Assembly: GCF_029910095.1 (NCBI RefSeq)
Contig: NZ_CP094526.1
Span: 6,572,001 to 6,636,000, forward strand
DNA: 64,000 nt
Direction: 5' to 3'
Origin: Bradyrhizobium sp. ISRA464
GTDB lineage: Bacteria; Pseudomonadota; Alphaproteobacteria; Rhizobiales; Xanthobacteraceae
A model generated the notes under the pieces. It saw nothing but the letters and a program-made list of their open reading frames with translations, made no database searches and had not been told where the DNA came from. The position numbers were made by a program, and so were the translations under genes. The number at the start of each line of letters is the position of its first letter. The stretch's first letter is position 1. Below are positions 20,368 through 30,680 of this stretch, one piece after another.

Positions 20368-20416
20368 TTGAGTTAAGCGCCCGCGGCAGGCTGCCGCCGC
20401 TGGCGGGCGCTCTCAA
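20368..20416. other. Large imperfect hairpin
   Basis: TTGAG (20368-20372) pairs with CTCAA (20412-20416), and AGCGCCCGC (20376-20384) with GCGGGCGCT (20403-20411). An inner GGCA/TGCC stem lies in the loop. No T-run follows, so it is not a standard terminator. It overlaps the end of a 29-codon frame starting MSQTQQPVLDILEL. The role is unknown. Confidence 0.5.
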
Positions 20417-20554
20417 CTGCTAGGAGTAACTGGCGTGAGGTCCCCACCTAGCCATCCCTCGGTTAGCGCTCGATACAGCCTGGCACGAGCGGATCAGGGG
20501 AAGTGGAACGATGGCAAATGCCATGCTTGATGCCAGGCAGGAAGACGGACCTGT

Positions 20555-21395
20555 CGTCGCGTCGAGATGATTACCGGCGAACGTCGGCGGCGGCGATGGG
20601 CGGGCGAGGAGAAGGCCCGATCGTGGCGGAGAGCTTTGAGGAAGGCGTGAACATCTTCGATGTAGCGCGGCGCGATGGCGTCGCCCGCGGGCTGCACACG
20701 TTGTGGCGACGCGAGGTTGCGGCGATGGCCATCAAGGTGCCGAGCTTTGTCCAATCGAAGTTGGTGCCGGGAGCAGCGGCACAGCCGACGAGCGCATTGC
20801 GTCGGCACAGATGAGGTCTTTGGAGACCAGCGCGCCGCCGATCAAGACCTGCGGGGTGGTCGAGATCGAGCTGAGTGGGGCGCATCCAGATCGAGCCGGG
20901 CGTGGAGCTGGCGACGCTTTCGACGGTGCGTCGGCGCTTCGGGGCCTCCGGTGATTGCACTGAGATCCGACCTCAAGTGGTGCTGGCGGCACAGCCGGTC
21001 GACTTTCCCAAGTCGGTGGGCAAGCTGTCGGCGCTGCTGAGCGAAGCGCTGCGCGCGAACCCGTATTGCGGCGACGTCATCGTGTTCCGCAGCGAGCGCG
21101 TGGACAGAGTGAAGCTCCTGGCGTAGGACGGCAGCGGCATGGTGCTGGTAACGAAGTGATTGCACCAGGGCCACCCTGGCCACCGATCCGCGACGGCTTG
21201 CTGCATCTAAGTACGACGCAGCTCGCAATGCTGCTTGACGGGTTGGAGTGGACGCGTGTCACACCCAAGCCTGTGAAACACAGCGAGGCGTTGAACGTGA
21301 TCCCCGCGATCCTGCGCGTGCTGTGGACGATCCGTCCCAAGTACGCCTGCCGCAGCTGCACCGATGGCGTGGTCCAGCCGAAGGTGCAATCTATA
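20555..21395 (+). pseudogene. IS66-family element relic (tnpA, tnpB and a scrap of tnpC)
   Basis: In order on the plus strand are a TnpA-like helix-turn-helix region (GERRRRRWAGEEKA; VAESFEEGVN; VARGLHTLWRREVAAMA), split by frameshifts, and a TnpB-like region (LAAQPVDFPKSVGKLSALLS, ANPYCGDVIVFRSERVDRV, then stops). A TnpC internal fragment follows (ILRVLWTIRPKYACRSCTDG), ending near 21395. The bulk of tnpC is deleted. The element is inactive. Confidence 0.8.
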
Positions 21396-22118
21396 CACTA
21401 GCTAGGAGAACATCCTCTCGTTTCCTGCCTCGAGAACAGTGCGAACTTCACGTGCAATACCGCGGCTCTGTAGGAAACGTCATCCTTTTTCGGCTATTCT
21501 CACGATCTTCTCAAGCATCGAGCTTTGCAACGAGACCCGAAAGAACTGCTTGGCGATCCCAAAACAGGCTTTCGAAGTCCCTGCAGCCGTTCGGAGTAGC
21601 TGAGGATGACCGCGCGGAGTTGCATAGGACGAGCCCCGCGAGCGCGCTAGCCGAGGACCTCCTCGCAAAGGGCAGTCTTTGGACCGTTTGCGCCCGCGGC
21701 AAATATTGTCAGTTGAGATGCGGAGCGAGGTCGCCATCAATCAGGCGTTCGGCCACGGCCGGAAGGAGGACGTCTGATTCCTGTGCGAAGAGCAGATTGC
21801 CAGCTCGCTGGTGACTCCCTCCAGCCTAACCATTACGCTATGAGCTGATGCACGCACGCTCCTTACGCCGCACCTGTCCAGTTCGTCGGCCGCACGGACA
21901 TTGCCAAACCCGAAGCCGGATTCGAAGTTCGGGCGGGCCATCAAATGCGATCAGGCAGCGAGGTATCTCGCAATTGGCCGCTGCTCATCTTCTAACTTCA
22001 GCGGAGACTTGCCATGAGCTACTAGGTCCATCTTCGAGAAAGACCTGGCCCGTGTCCTTCTCAGCCGTCCGTCGTATGTGCCGGTGATCATTGACGTCAC
22101 GGTCACAGATCGGATCAT
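21396..22118. other. Stretch without a recognisable gene
   Basis: About 700 bases between the IS66 relic and the molybdenum hydroxylase stop. Frames are short. One plus-strand piece (APVQFVGRTDIAKPEAGFEV near 21880) has a protein-like composition but no family I recognise. Confidence 0.35.
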
Positions 22119-24407
22119 TTATTTGCGCGGATTCAACGCTCGCCACACCTTTTGGGCTGTGATGGGCATGTCAAGATGAAGCACGCCGAGAGGGCGCAGC
22201 GCATCAACAATGGCATTGCCGACCGCAGCAGGCGCGCCGTTGGTCGGCAGCTCCCCAACGCCCTTGATTCCCATAAAATTGTTTGGCGAGGGCGTGCTGA
22301 TCGTCTCGATGCGGAAATTCGGCACCTCGTCTGCGCGCGGAAGTGCATAGTCCATGAGGTTGCGGCTGAGCAGCTGGCCTGTAGTCTCATCATAGATGGC
22401 TGCTTCCATCAGGGCATTGCCGATTCCTTGAACTGTGCCGCCGTGTATCTGACCGGCGAGCAGGCGCGGATTCACGATAACTCCGCAATCAGCGACCGCT
22501 GTGAAACGGTCGATCCGTGTTACGCCGATCTCGGGATCGATCTCGACTTCGCAGACCATGACGCCGGTAGGATAGGATTCGATTTTATCGGCGAAGACCG
22601 CCCTTGCCTCGAACGGCTCATAAGCTGCGAGCTCCAGCAAGCTTATGCTACGGTCGGTTCCGACGATCTCGAATGCGCCGAGGCGGAACGTGATGTCCTG
22701 CGTCGCTATCTCCAACCACTCGGCCGCGAGGTCGCGTCCGCGTTGGATCAGGACGTCCGCCGCGCGCCTCAGCGTAGTGCCAGTAATAATCAGTGACGAG
22801 GAACCGCCGGTACCACCGCCGTGGGCGTTGGCGCACGTGTCGCCTTGCCGGATCTCGATCGTGTGCGTCGGAATGCCGAGGGCCGCCGACAGGATCTGCG
22901 CGTAGACGGTCTCGTGTCCCTGTCCCTGGCTTTGCGTGCCGATTTTGGCGACTACGCGCCGGGCATCGACCTGGAGGATGGCATGTTCATCTGCGATCCC
23001 GCCTGTCGCGTGGAGGTGGCAGGAGACGCCAAGCCCCCGTCGCAGACCGCGAGCTTCGCTGGAGGCGCGGCGGATGGGGAAGGCCGGCTCGTCGGCGGCC
23101 TCGAGCGCCGTCTCAAACAGCCGCCGACAGTCGGCTGCGTCATAGGTGTAGCCGCTCGCCGACGCATACGGCATTTTCTCAAGATTCAGCAAATTGAGCC
23201 GGCGCAATTCGATAGGCGACCGGCCCGTCTCGTGCGCGGCGATATCGACCAGCCTTTCCAGCAGGAACAGTGCTTCCGGTTTGCCAGCGCCGCGCATGGC
23301 GTCAACAGGAACAGTGTTGGTGAAGGCGCAGTCGAAGTCAAGACGGATCGCCGGGATTCGGTAGAGCCCAGAGATCACTTTGGCAAGACCGGTCGTGGGG
23401 GTAGTCGGCGCGAACATCGAGACATAGGCGCCTACGTTGGCATCGGCTTTCACGCGCACGGCGAGAAAGTGGCCTTCGCCATCGAGGCCGAGCTCAGCCG
23501 AGGCGATAAGGTCTCGCGCGTGGATATCAGCGACTGCTAGCTCGGAACGCTCACAGACCCAGCGCAGGCCTCTTCCGAGCTTGCGCGTCGCCCACGCGAT
23601 CAGCGCCACTTCGGCATAGATCTGGTACTTTGGCCCGAAACCGCCCCCAACATCCTCAGTAATCAGACGAAGCTTCTCCTTCGGAACGTGGAGCACGTGC
23701 TCGCACATGAGTCGGTGCGGAATGTGCACGCCCTGCGAGGAAAGAGTAACGGTGACGAGATCGTGGCCCATGTCGTAAGCCGACCAAGCCGCTCGCGGTT
23801 CCAAATAGTGCGCGATCTGGCGCGGCGAGCGGATGGTAAGCTTCGAGACATGCGCTGCGCTGTCAATGGCCGCCTTGGTCGCGGCCGCATCGCCCTTGCT
23901 CCACCGGCACATTAAATTGCCTGGCGCTTCGTCGTGCAGCAGTGGCGCGCCAGGCGCGAGCGCCTGCGCCACCGTTACAACAACGGGCAGTTGCTGGTAT
24001 TCGACAGCCAGCAGCTCGGCCGCGTCTCGCGCCTGATTCAGCGTTTCGGCGACGATCATTGCCACGATGTCGCCGACGTGGCGCACCTTGCCCTCCGGCA
24101 TCGGTGGATGCGATGGCTCGCGATGGCGCTTACCCTCAGCATCCTTGATCTCGCTGACGGCAGGGAGATGGCCGAGTTTGTCGGCAGTAGTATCCGCCGC
24201 GGTATAGATTGCCATGACCCCCGGCGTTCTTAAGGCGGCCTCGTTGTGGATGCTGACGATGAGTGCATGAGCATGGGGCGAGCGTACGAACAGCACTGAA
24301 AGCGCGTCGGCGGGTGCTGTGTTGCTGGCATAGCGCCCGCGTCCAGTAAGGAAGCGCTGGTCCTCGCGGCGGGCGATTGGCTCGCCTATCTCACTTGGTG
24401 CGTTCAT
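22119..24407 (-). CDS. Xanthine dehydrogenase/CO dehydrogenase-family molybdopterin-binding large subunit
   Basis: The 762-residue protein belongs to the molybdenum hydroxylase large-subunit family (aldehyde oxidase/xanthine dehydrogenase/CoxL). Visible are IARREDQRFLTGRGRYA at the N-terminus, EPRAAWSAYD, ITEDVGGGFGPK, MRGAGKPEA, the TQSQGQGHETVYAQIL cofactor loop, and the catalytic-Glu motif GIKGVGE near the C-terminus. The usual (A/V)YRGAG reads AMRGAG here. It oxidises an N-heterocycle or aldehyde using Mo-pterin. No FAD-binding or 2Fe-2S subunit gene is adjacent, so it is an orphan here. The ATG at 24405-24407 was chosen by family N-terminus; no strong ribosome-binding site is seen, and upstream TTG or ATG codons are possible. 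Confidence 0.88.
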   Translation of the reverse strand: MNAPSEIGEPIARREDQRFLTGRGRYASNTAPADALSVLFVRSPHAHALIVSIHNEAALRTPGVMAIYTAADTTADKLGHLPAVSEIKDAEGKRHREPSHPPMPEGKVRHVGDIVAMIVAETLNQARDAAELLAVEYQQLPVVVTVAQALAPGAPLLHDEAPGNLMCRWSKGDAAATKAAIDSAAHVSKLTIRSPRQIAHYLEPRAAWSAYDMGHDLVTVTLSSQGVHIPHRLMCEHVLHVPKEKLRLITEDVGGGFGPKYQIYAEVALIAWATRKLGRGLRWVCERSELAVADIHARDLIASAELGLDGEGHFLAVRVKADANVGAYVSMFAPTTPTTGLAKVISGLYRIPAIRLDFDCAFTNTVPVDAMRGAGKPEALFLLERLVDIAAHETGRSPIELRRLNLLNLEKMPYASASGYTYDAADCRRLFETALEAADEPAFPIRRASSEARGLRRGLGVSCHLHATGGIADEHAILQVDARRVVAKIGTQSQGQGHETVYAQILSAALGIPTHTIEIRQGDTCANAHGGGTGGSSSLIITGTTLRRAADVLIQRGRDLAAEWLEIATQDITFRLGAFEIVGTDRSISLLELAAYEPFEARAVFADKIESYPTGVMVCEVEIDPEIGVTRIDRFTAVADCGVIVNPRLLAGQIHGGTVQGIGNALMEAAIYDETTGQLLSRNLMDYALPRADEVPNFRIETISTPSPNNFMGIKGVGELPTNGAPAAVGNAIVDALRPLGVLHLDMPITAQKVWRALNPRK

Positions 24408-25272
24408 GGAATAAGGGCGTGTCATCGTCTCGAGAAGGCAAGAATGTCCCGGCGTTCCACAGAATGCCGTTTGGATAAGCGCTAAATAACTCGTCGCGCT
24501 CAAACCAGAGCGCCGTTCAACGGTTTGGCAGCCCTTACGGACGACGCTGACGCGTACCGCCTAAACGGATTAACTGGCCGCTTGAGGCGAGGCCCTCTAC
24601 CTCCCTTCGAATTTCCTTGGTGACGATAACGAGCTCGACATCAATCCACCGAAAAGACGCGAGCACAGCGCTTGCGGCGAGTTCCGTTTACTGCGAGCCG
24701 GATCGGGCATCGATGAGCAAGTATGTATTGGACAGACCGCCCCCTTCATGGGAGCGCGGGGTCGACTGGGCTCGAACAAGGATTCGAGGTCGGACCTCCG
24801 CTTAAGTTTCCGAGAGCGCGCCACGCATTTCAGTGAGATCCAACAAGTTCGGTTCCTGGAAAAGCGCCGGCTTAGTTTCGCTGATGCAAGGTCCGCATGC
24901 CGCACAGCTTATTGGTTTCCTATGGTTTTATGCATAGCGGCTAGCCGAAACGGGCCCCTTGCTTCTCTATCTCCGCGCGCTCGGCGATCACGTCGGAGAT
25001 TCGATTATGCGGCTCCACGAGACGAGAGAGTCGCGGTTGGCCGAACCGCTGGATCTGCACGCGATGAGTCAGCGCATCGATCGAGATTCTTCGTTAGAAA
25101 CGAATTGGGTGAGTGTGCATGCTGCGTGCTTCCCGACGTTTGGCAGCTCTGAGAGCTAGAGGCTTCTCAACTGATGGTCGTATGCTTCCGTTTTTTAGAC
25201 AACTACAAGCTTTGGTAGGAACCAGGCACACAGATTGTAGAATCGCCCAGAGATCAGGATACACTAGCGCCG
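24408..25272. other. Stretch without a recognisable gene
   Basis: About 860 bases with only short frames on both strands. No IS end, domain or RNA gene could be identified. Confidence 0.4.
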
Positions 25273-25700
25273 TTAGTGTGCTGTCCCGGCAATTCGTGAG
25301 CAAAGTCGATGCAGCTTCTCGAGGATTGCGTCTGCCGTAGACGTCCAGCGGAATGGCTGGCAGGTGGCGTTGTATGCCGAGACGAAGTGATCGATTTTCC
25401 GGACGAGTTGCTTAACGTTGGAGAAGGAGCCGCGGCGGATCGCCTTGTCGGTGATCAATGCAAAGAAGCGCTCCACCTAGTTAAGCCAAGAACTGTAGCT
25501 GGGAATGAAGTGCATCTGCCAGCGAGGTCTGATCGCGAGCCAGGCCTTGATCTTCGGGTGATTGTGGGTCGCGTAATTGTCGATGATACAGTGGATATCC
25601 AGTCCAATGGGAACCGCTTTATCGATCGCGCGCAGGAACGACAGGAATTCCTGATGCCGATGACGCGTCTCGGGATCGCCAGGCAGGGCGTCGCCAAATC
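25273..25700 (-). pseudogene. IS630-family transposase C-terminal relic
   Basis: The minus strand encodes GLDIHCIIDNYATHNHPK (second catalytic Asp region), RPRWQMHFIPSYSSWLN, an in-frame stop, then VERFFALITDKAIRRGSFSN (catalytic Glu), WTSTADAILEKLHRLCSRI and a normal C-terminus. This is the DDE domain of an IS630-type transposase with a nonsense codon at about 25479. The N-terminal half is missing. Confidence 0.8.
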
Positions 25701-25771
25701 AGAGCATATTCGTCGCCATCTGGCGACGCGTTCGGCGCTCCTGATTCACTTCGCCGCAGCACTACCAACAG

Positions 25772-26128
25772 CTATCCGTGCTGCGCTGGCGCCGGTGTCT
25801 CCCGTGCCTCATGCACAAACCGCCAGTCGAGTCCTTCCAGCAGCGCCGACAATTGCGCCGCTGACAGGCGCATCACACCGTACTCGATCTTCGGCCAGCG
25901 GAAGATCCCATCCTCAAGCCTCTTGGCGAACAAGCACAGGCCCGTTCCATCCCAGAACACCAGCTTGATCCGGTCCGCCCGCTTGGCCCAGAACACATAG
26001 ACAGCTCCCGAGAATGGATCTGCACCCATGCTCTCGCGCACCAGGGTCGCAAGACCCTCTATGCCCTTGCGGAAGTCTACCGGTTTGGTTGCCACCATCA
26101 CCCGGACCGCGCCTGACGGACCGATCAC
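25772..26128 (-). CDS. tnpB: IS66-family accessory protein TnpB (IS66 Orf2)
   Basis: The 118-residue protein is full length for IS66 TnpB: VMVATKPVDFRKGIEGLATL, YVFWAKRADRIKLVFWDGTG, LEDGIFRWP and LSAAQLSALLEGLDW. It overlaps the tnpA frame by four bases (26125-26128). The transposase gene tnpC that should follow is missing, and an IS630 relic lies there instead, so the element is dead though this gene is intact. Confidence 0.88.
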   Translation of the reverse strand: MIGPSGAVRVMVATKPVDFRKGIEGLATLVRESMGADPFSGAVYVFWAKRADRIKLVFWDGTGLCLFAKRLEDGIFRWPKIEYGVMRLSAAQLSALLEGLDWRFVHEARETPAPAQHG

Positions 26129-26491
26129 CGGCTCGCCTTCAGCGCCTGGACGATCGACGCAATCATCGCGGTGTCCGCTCCCGGACCGGCTCGGATCGTG
26201 ATGCCGTCGACTTCAATCTCGATGATCCCGCTATCTGCCTTGCGCACCGCTTTACGCTCCCGGTGAGCAGTCGGCAGCGGCACCACGGCGTCCACCACCG
26301 CCGGCACAAACTGAACTTCGTCCTCTTGGGAACGACCGCCTGATGCTTCTCGCAACTGGCGTCGCCAGCGAAACAGCTGCTGCGGCGACAATCCATGCCG
26401 TCGCGCCACAGAACACACCGAGTCGCCACTCGCCACGATTAAGGCAATCGCCAACCTCTAGATTCCGCCCATTGCTGCTCTCCATGGCCAA
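26125..26491 (-). pseudogene. IS66-family TnpA, frameshifted
   Basis: MESSNGRNLEVG at 26491 begins as in IS66 OrfA proteins. After a frameshift near 26445 the helix-turn-helix ALIVASGDSVCSVARRHG and SPQQLFRWRRQLRE follow, with the C-terminal ADTAMIASIVQALKASR. The start region and the rest are out of frame. A GTAAAGAGGC-like sequence near 26535 on the minus strand may be the degenerate terminal repeat. Confidence 0.7.
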
Positions 26492-26812
26492 AACGATCGG
26501 AGCGCATCTCTTGCTGGGGAAGCTGCCTCTTTACGGTGCCTGTCAACGGCGGAGGCGATCGCCCTGGACGCTCGCAAAGGCGATGATCCACCTAGATGGC
26601 ATGACTACGCGCAAGCCTCCACGCGCTAGGTGACGTAGTGGATGACGATGGCGCCAACGTACCATTCCCTACCGTAGCCCCATCAGGTTCAGGCGCGCTT
26701 TGGCTTCTCCGTAGCACAAAGATTATCACAAGCGTAGAATCAAGGGCTGGAAAACGCTGCCCGCAAAACCCATGCCATTTGAACCGCGTAATGAGATAGC
26801 TTCAAGTATCGG
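26492..26812. other. IS66 flank and intergenic DNA
   Basis: The left part is probably the terminal region of the IS66 relic. The rest, up to the stop of the GMC oxidoreductase, shows nothing recognisable. Confidence 0.4.
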
Positions 26813-28462
26813 CTACGCTTTTGGGGAAAGTTCGACCGTTTGAGCCGCGATCTTCACGGCTTCGTTGGCGCTTTCCTTGATCAAGTCCGCGCCCTTCTCG
26901 GCCACCATGATCGTCGGGCCACAGGTGTTACCGGAGGGCACCGTCGGCATAATCGAGGCGTCGATCACGCGTAGACCGGCAAGGCCGCGCACGCGCAGTC
27001 GGTCATCGACCACGGCCATCGGGTCATGACCCATCTTGCAGGTGCCGACAGGATGGTACATCGTACGTCCAGCGCGGCGCGCGTAGTCGAGCCATTCGTC
27101 GTAGGTCTGTATCTTCTCTCCGGGAGAGTGCTCGAAGGCGATGTATTTGGCGATGGTGGGATGTTGCATGATCTTGCGCGCGATCTGCATACCGGCCACC
27201 GTACAGTCACGGTCGGTTTCCGCGCAGAGGAAGTTCGATTGTATGAGGGGCTCGCTGCTGGCTACCCGTGACTTTATATGGATTGAACCGCGCGAGTCGG
27301 GCCGGCACTGGTTTATGGTGACCGTCATACCGGGCTTCAACTCGAGGCGCGTCCGCGGAAACTGCGCAGCGTCGTAGCTTGCGGGCAACACGTGGAACTG
27401 CACGTCTGGCGTAGGAAGACCAGGCAGCGAGCGCACAAAGCCGAATACTGGACCGGCCGACCGGGTGAGCAAGCCTGTGCCGGTGAAATAGTATCGTACG
27501 ATCTCCCGCAGGAGCCGGAGTCCGCGCGCCTGCTCGTTAATGGTGATCGGCTGGTTGACACGCCAGTTCATATCTAGCGCGCAGTGATTGCCATAATTTT
27601 CGCCGACCCCTTTGAGTTCGTGGCATACTTCAATGCCCAGATTCTTGAGGACCTCGGGCTGACCAATGCCGGAACGCTCCAGCACGCCAGGCGACTGAAC
27701 CGCGCCGCAGGATAGGATCACCTCTCGGCCACAGCGCGCCTTGCGCTTCTCGCCATGCAAGGTATAGCCAATGCCGACGGCGCGCTTGCCCTCGAGCAGT
27801 ATGCGGTTCACGAGTGCATTAGTCTCAATGCATAAGTTGCGCCGGGCTCGCGCTGGATCCAGGAAGGCACGAGCGGCTGACCAGCGCCGACCGTTCTTAA
27901 TCGTTACCTGATAGTAGCCAAAGCCTTCCTGACGCCCATTATTATAGTCTTTTTTGCGCGGAAACCCACTGGCTTGCGCGGCATCGATGAAGGCGTCGCC
28001 AAGAACATGGTGCTCATCGATGTCCCGCACGTTGAGGAGGCCTCCTCTGCCGCGCGACTCGTCTCCGCTGCCCTCGTAGTGCTCCGACTTTTTGAAGTAA
28101 GGCAGCAGGTCCGCGTAGGACCAGCCCCAATTGCCTAGTTGACTCCAAGTGTCGTAATCGAGCGGCTGACCGCGCACATAGAGTAAGCCGTTGATCGAGC
28201 TGGAGCCGCCGAGGGTGCGGCCACTCGAAAGCGGTAACCGCCGGCGATTCATGCCCTCCCCCGCATCTATCTCAAAATTCCAGCTGAACTTCTTGTGGTT
28301 GAGGAGCTTGGTGAAACCGGCGGGGATATCGATCCAAATCGATCGATCACGGGGTCCTGCCTCAAGGAGCAGGACCCTCATGCTCGCATTTTCAGTTAGA
28401 CGATTTGCAAGGACGCAAGCGGCCGCCCCACCACCGATAATGATGTAATCCCAAACCGGCAT
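26813..28462 (-). CDS. GMC-family FAD-dependent oxidoreductase (choline/alcohol dehydrogenase-like)
   Basis: The 549-residue protein carries the ADP-binding motif [18 protein letters not shown] at the N-terminus, the GMC signature [18 protein letters not shown] (about 80-97), and [20 protein letters not shown]. It also has the catalytic His region [12 protein letters not shown] (about 465) and the C-terminal [18 protein letters not shown]. Ala-Ala replaces the usual Ser-Ala in the dinucleotide loop. GMC enzymes oxidise alcohols such as choline, polyethylene glycol or aryl alcohols with FAD. AGAGGA precedes the ATG. No signal peptide is present. No aldehyde dehydrogenase partner is adjacent and the substrate is unknown. 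Confidence 0.92.
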   Translation of the reverse strand: MPVWDYIIIGGGAAACVLANRLTENASMRVLLLEAGPRDRSIWIDIPAGFTKLLNHKKFSWNFEIDAGEGMNRRRLPLSSGRTLGGSSSINGLLYVRGQPLDYDTWSQLGNWGWSYADLLPYFKKSEHYEGSGDESRGRGGLLNVRDIDEHHVLGDAFIDAAQASGFPRKKDYNNGRQEGFGYYQVTIKNGRRWSAARAFLDPARARRNLCIETNALVNRILLEGKRAVGIGYTLHGEKRKARCGREVILSCGAVQSPGVLERSGIGQPEVLKNLGIEVCHELKGVGENYGNHCALDMNWRVNQPITINEQARGLRLLREIVRYYFTGTGLLTRSAGPVFGFVRSLPGLPTPDVQFHVLPASYDAAQFPRTRLELKPGMTVTINQCRPDSRGSIHIKSRVASSEPLIQSNFLCAETDRDCTVAGMQIARKIMQHPTIAKYIAFEHSPGEKIQTYDEWLDYARRAGRTMYHPVGTCKMGHDPMAVVDDRLRVRGLAGLRVIDASIMPTVPSGNTCGPTIMVAEKGADLIKESANEAVKIAAQTVELSPKA

Positions 28463-28773
28463 CGCCGGATCCTCTCTTCACCCACCTTGCCTTCAATATG
28501 CCCGCAACATTGAGCGGGCCTTACAGTTCAAAGCCGAGGGAGCCGCAAGCGCTTATGCAAGGGCCTCGCGTTGCACTTAGGCCAACCCAAGCGTCTTCCC
28601 GCCGGGGTAGGAACTTACGCGTTGTCCCAGACCGGATAACCTCCGACAGCACCTCACTTCTCCTTCATTGAGTGCGATGGAATAATTGGATCGCCGGAAA
28701 CAGGCTCCATTGAGTTCAAGACAACCCGCGACGCCATTCCACAACGTGCAGCGACAGGGGTAGCTCCTTTTCC
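28463..28773. other. Region upstream of the GMC gene
   Basis: About 310 bases. It contains the likely promoter region of the GMC oxidoreductase and the degraded tail beyond the phosphotriesterase relic. No separate gene is seen. Confidence 0.35.
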
Positions 28774-29158
28774 TAAAGAATCGCCGAGGATTGCCCTCCG
28801 AAATTGCGACGCATCCCGCTTGGCTGACGCCGCGGAGCCGCAACATTGGGATGAAATCGGTTAACCTGTAGGTGTGTTCCAAGGTCTTCGTGAATTCAAT
28901 TTGTTCGATACTTGCGATTTCCTCGAAGGTTAGTCGGCGCGTCACCGGATTGCCAAGATAGCAGCAGAGACGATTCATGCTGACCTTGACCTGCGCGCGA
29001 AAACCATCGTTTACGAGCTTCGCGATGTAGTTGGCGCAAACTTCGTTACGCTGAACGTCCTCCATCCCGATTTGATCGAACCCGATGTAAGAGCCAGCAT
29101 CCACTATCCTTTGATGGTAAGCGTGATCGGGGTTGGTGCACGCGCCGCCAATCGGCAC
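28774..29158 (-). pseudogene. Phosphotriesterase-family C-terminal relic
   Basis: About 128 codons match the C-terminal third of phosphotriesterase-related amidohydrolases: NPDHAYHQRIVDAGSYIGFD, YIAKLVNDGF, NRLCCYLGNPVTRRLTFEE, FIPMLRLRGVS and GNPRRFF. The usual family length is about 330 residues, so the metal-binding N-terminal part is lost. In addition the last metal-ligand Asp appears as Asn (VSMN). The frame runs on for 65 unrelated codons. Confidence 0.65.
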
Positions 29159-30680
29159 CCTTTACGCCTATGTAGGCAGCGGTGAAGGATTTCCTCTCCC
29201 GGTTCTATACCGCCAAGCTCCGGCACACTGACTTAATTACAACAAGCAACCGATGCGATGACAACTACCATTTCTCGCAATTGAAATGTGCCGTTAGTGG
29301 ATATACGTTTTACTGTCCAGAAATCGCACCGGGCTCTGGGATATCCCGGCACGTCGTGGCTCCACATCCGCCCTTGCTATCCTCGTCGTTGACGTTCATC
29401 CTTAGTGCAACGCCGGTCATGCCTCCCTGGGGCGCCCAGACGAGAGCCTTTGCGTTGTGCAAGTGTGAAACGTCGTCGCCGCTTTGGCGACTCTCTCGCC
29501 GCTCACCCAGGTTGAGAATAATCCAACCTCAACTACTCTCAAAACCGCAAAAGCAAATTTAATGGTCAAAGGCTTGGTCGCAATTCGGTCTTAGCTGTTG
29601 CTCAAAGTTGGCTCCAATCCGCGGGCGCGTGTGTTGATGAGTTGGTATGTTAGTTTACTGCTGCTGTTGTAAGATCGAACTCGCCAATGGGCTCTTCTGC
29701 GGTGCTCCGTGGATTGACATTTCTTGTCGTACCCTCAAGTACGCATCTTCATGTGATCCTTTCGTCGGTGGCCTTTGAGACGCTGACGAGTCGGAAGGAA
29801 TTACTTCAGCACCGAACCTTGTTCGAACACCAGCCCGCACTTGGCTACGCCGCTGAGGACACAGTCCAGTGAGACACAAAACCGAAGATTTGACCAAGAG
29901 TGGCAAAGAAAAGCCGGATGGACAGTGCATGCAGGGAAGACGAGGCCCTGGATGCGTCAGCCAAGGCTACTTGCCTCCGGCATGCCCACGCATCATCATC
30001 CTTGAGCGGATGCGACTTGAATTGAGAGATAGCGCCCCTAATCCAACACTCCCAATACTCCATTGTTGTGTTCGGTCGCGTCGAGTTGACGACATCCAAT
30101 GTCCGCAACAGATCCGTGACGCGCAACTATTGTGTCTTCGCGCCCAAAGCTCATATTTTGGTTCACTTTAAGCAAGGCTCAGTTCGTGGCACATCAATTG
30201 CTGTGACATAGTGATGGATCCTTATGAGGATGGCAGAATCGCAATCGCCACACGCTGAACTTAGATGGGATCGCTCGACCAATGATAACTAATGCCATCG
30301 CGTCGCGATCGTTAATCAGGTACAGCAGGATGCCTTGCCGCTCGGCCGTGGTCGTCATCGGAGTAGGTTAGCGCACGACTGTCGAACCTCTTTTGATTCG
30401 GCGCGATCACCACCGGGCGAGAGCGTCATAGGTGAGGCCACTATATATGACTGCAACCGCAATTTACGAACTATTGGCCTATCGAGGGCGGGGCAAACCT
30501 AGCAACGGAGCCTTTGATGGCTGCGCGACAGACGCATCTGCATCACGTGCGTAATTTGTTCTTTTGCAACTTGGCACGAGCGCTGATCCCGCCCACGCGA
30601 GGCAGGCAAATTTGGCAACGTCAATCTGCGATAGTCGCGGCGCTTATGGACAACTTATCGCGCATTTCCAAACTCTCGAC
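29159..30680. other. 1.5-kb stretch without a recognisable gene
   Basis: Both strands have only short frames with no recognised family. Local AT content looks higher than in neighbouring genes. The right end should contain the promoter of the PLP enzyme, but no convincing -35/-10 or ribosome-binding site was found. Confidence 0.45.

Noticed and set aside
28577..28773. C-terminal extension of the phosphotriesterase-like frame
   Set aside because: Composition after NPRRFF is Cys/Arg-rich and unlike the family; it is run-through, not a domain.
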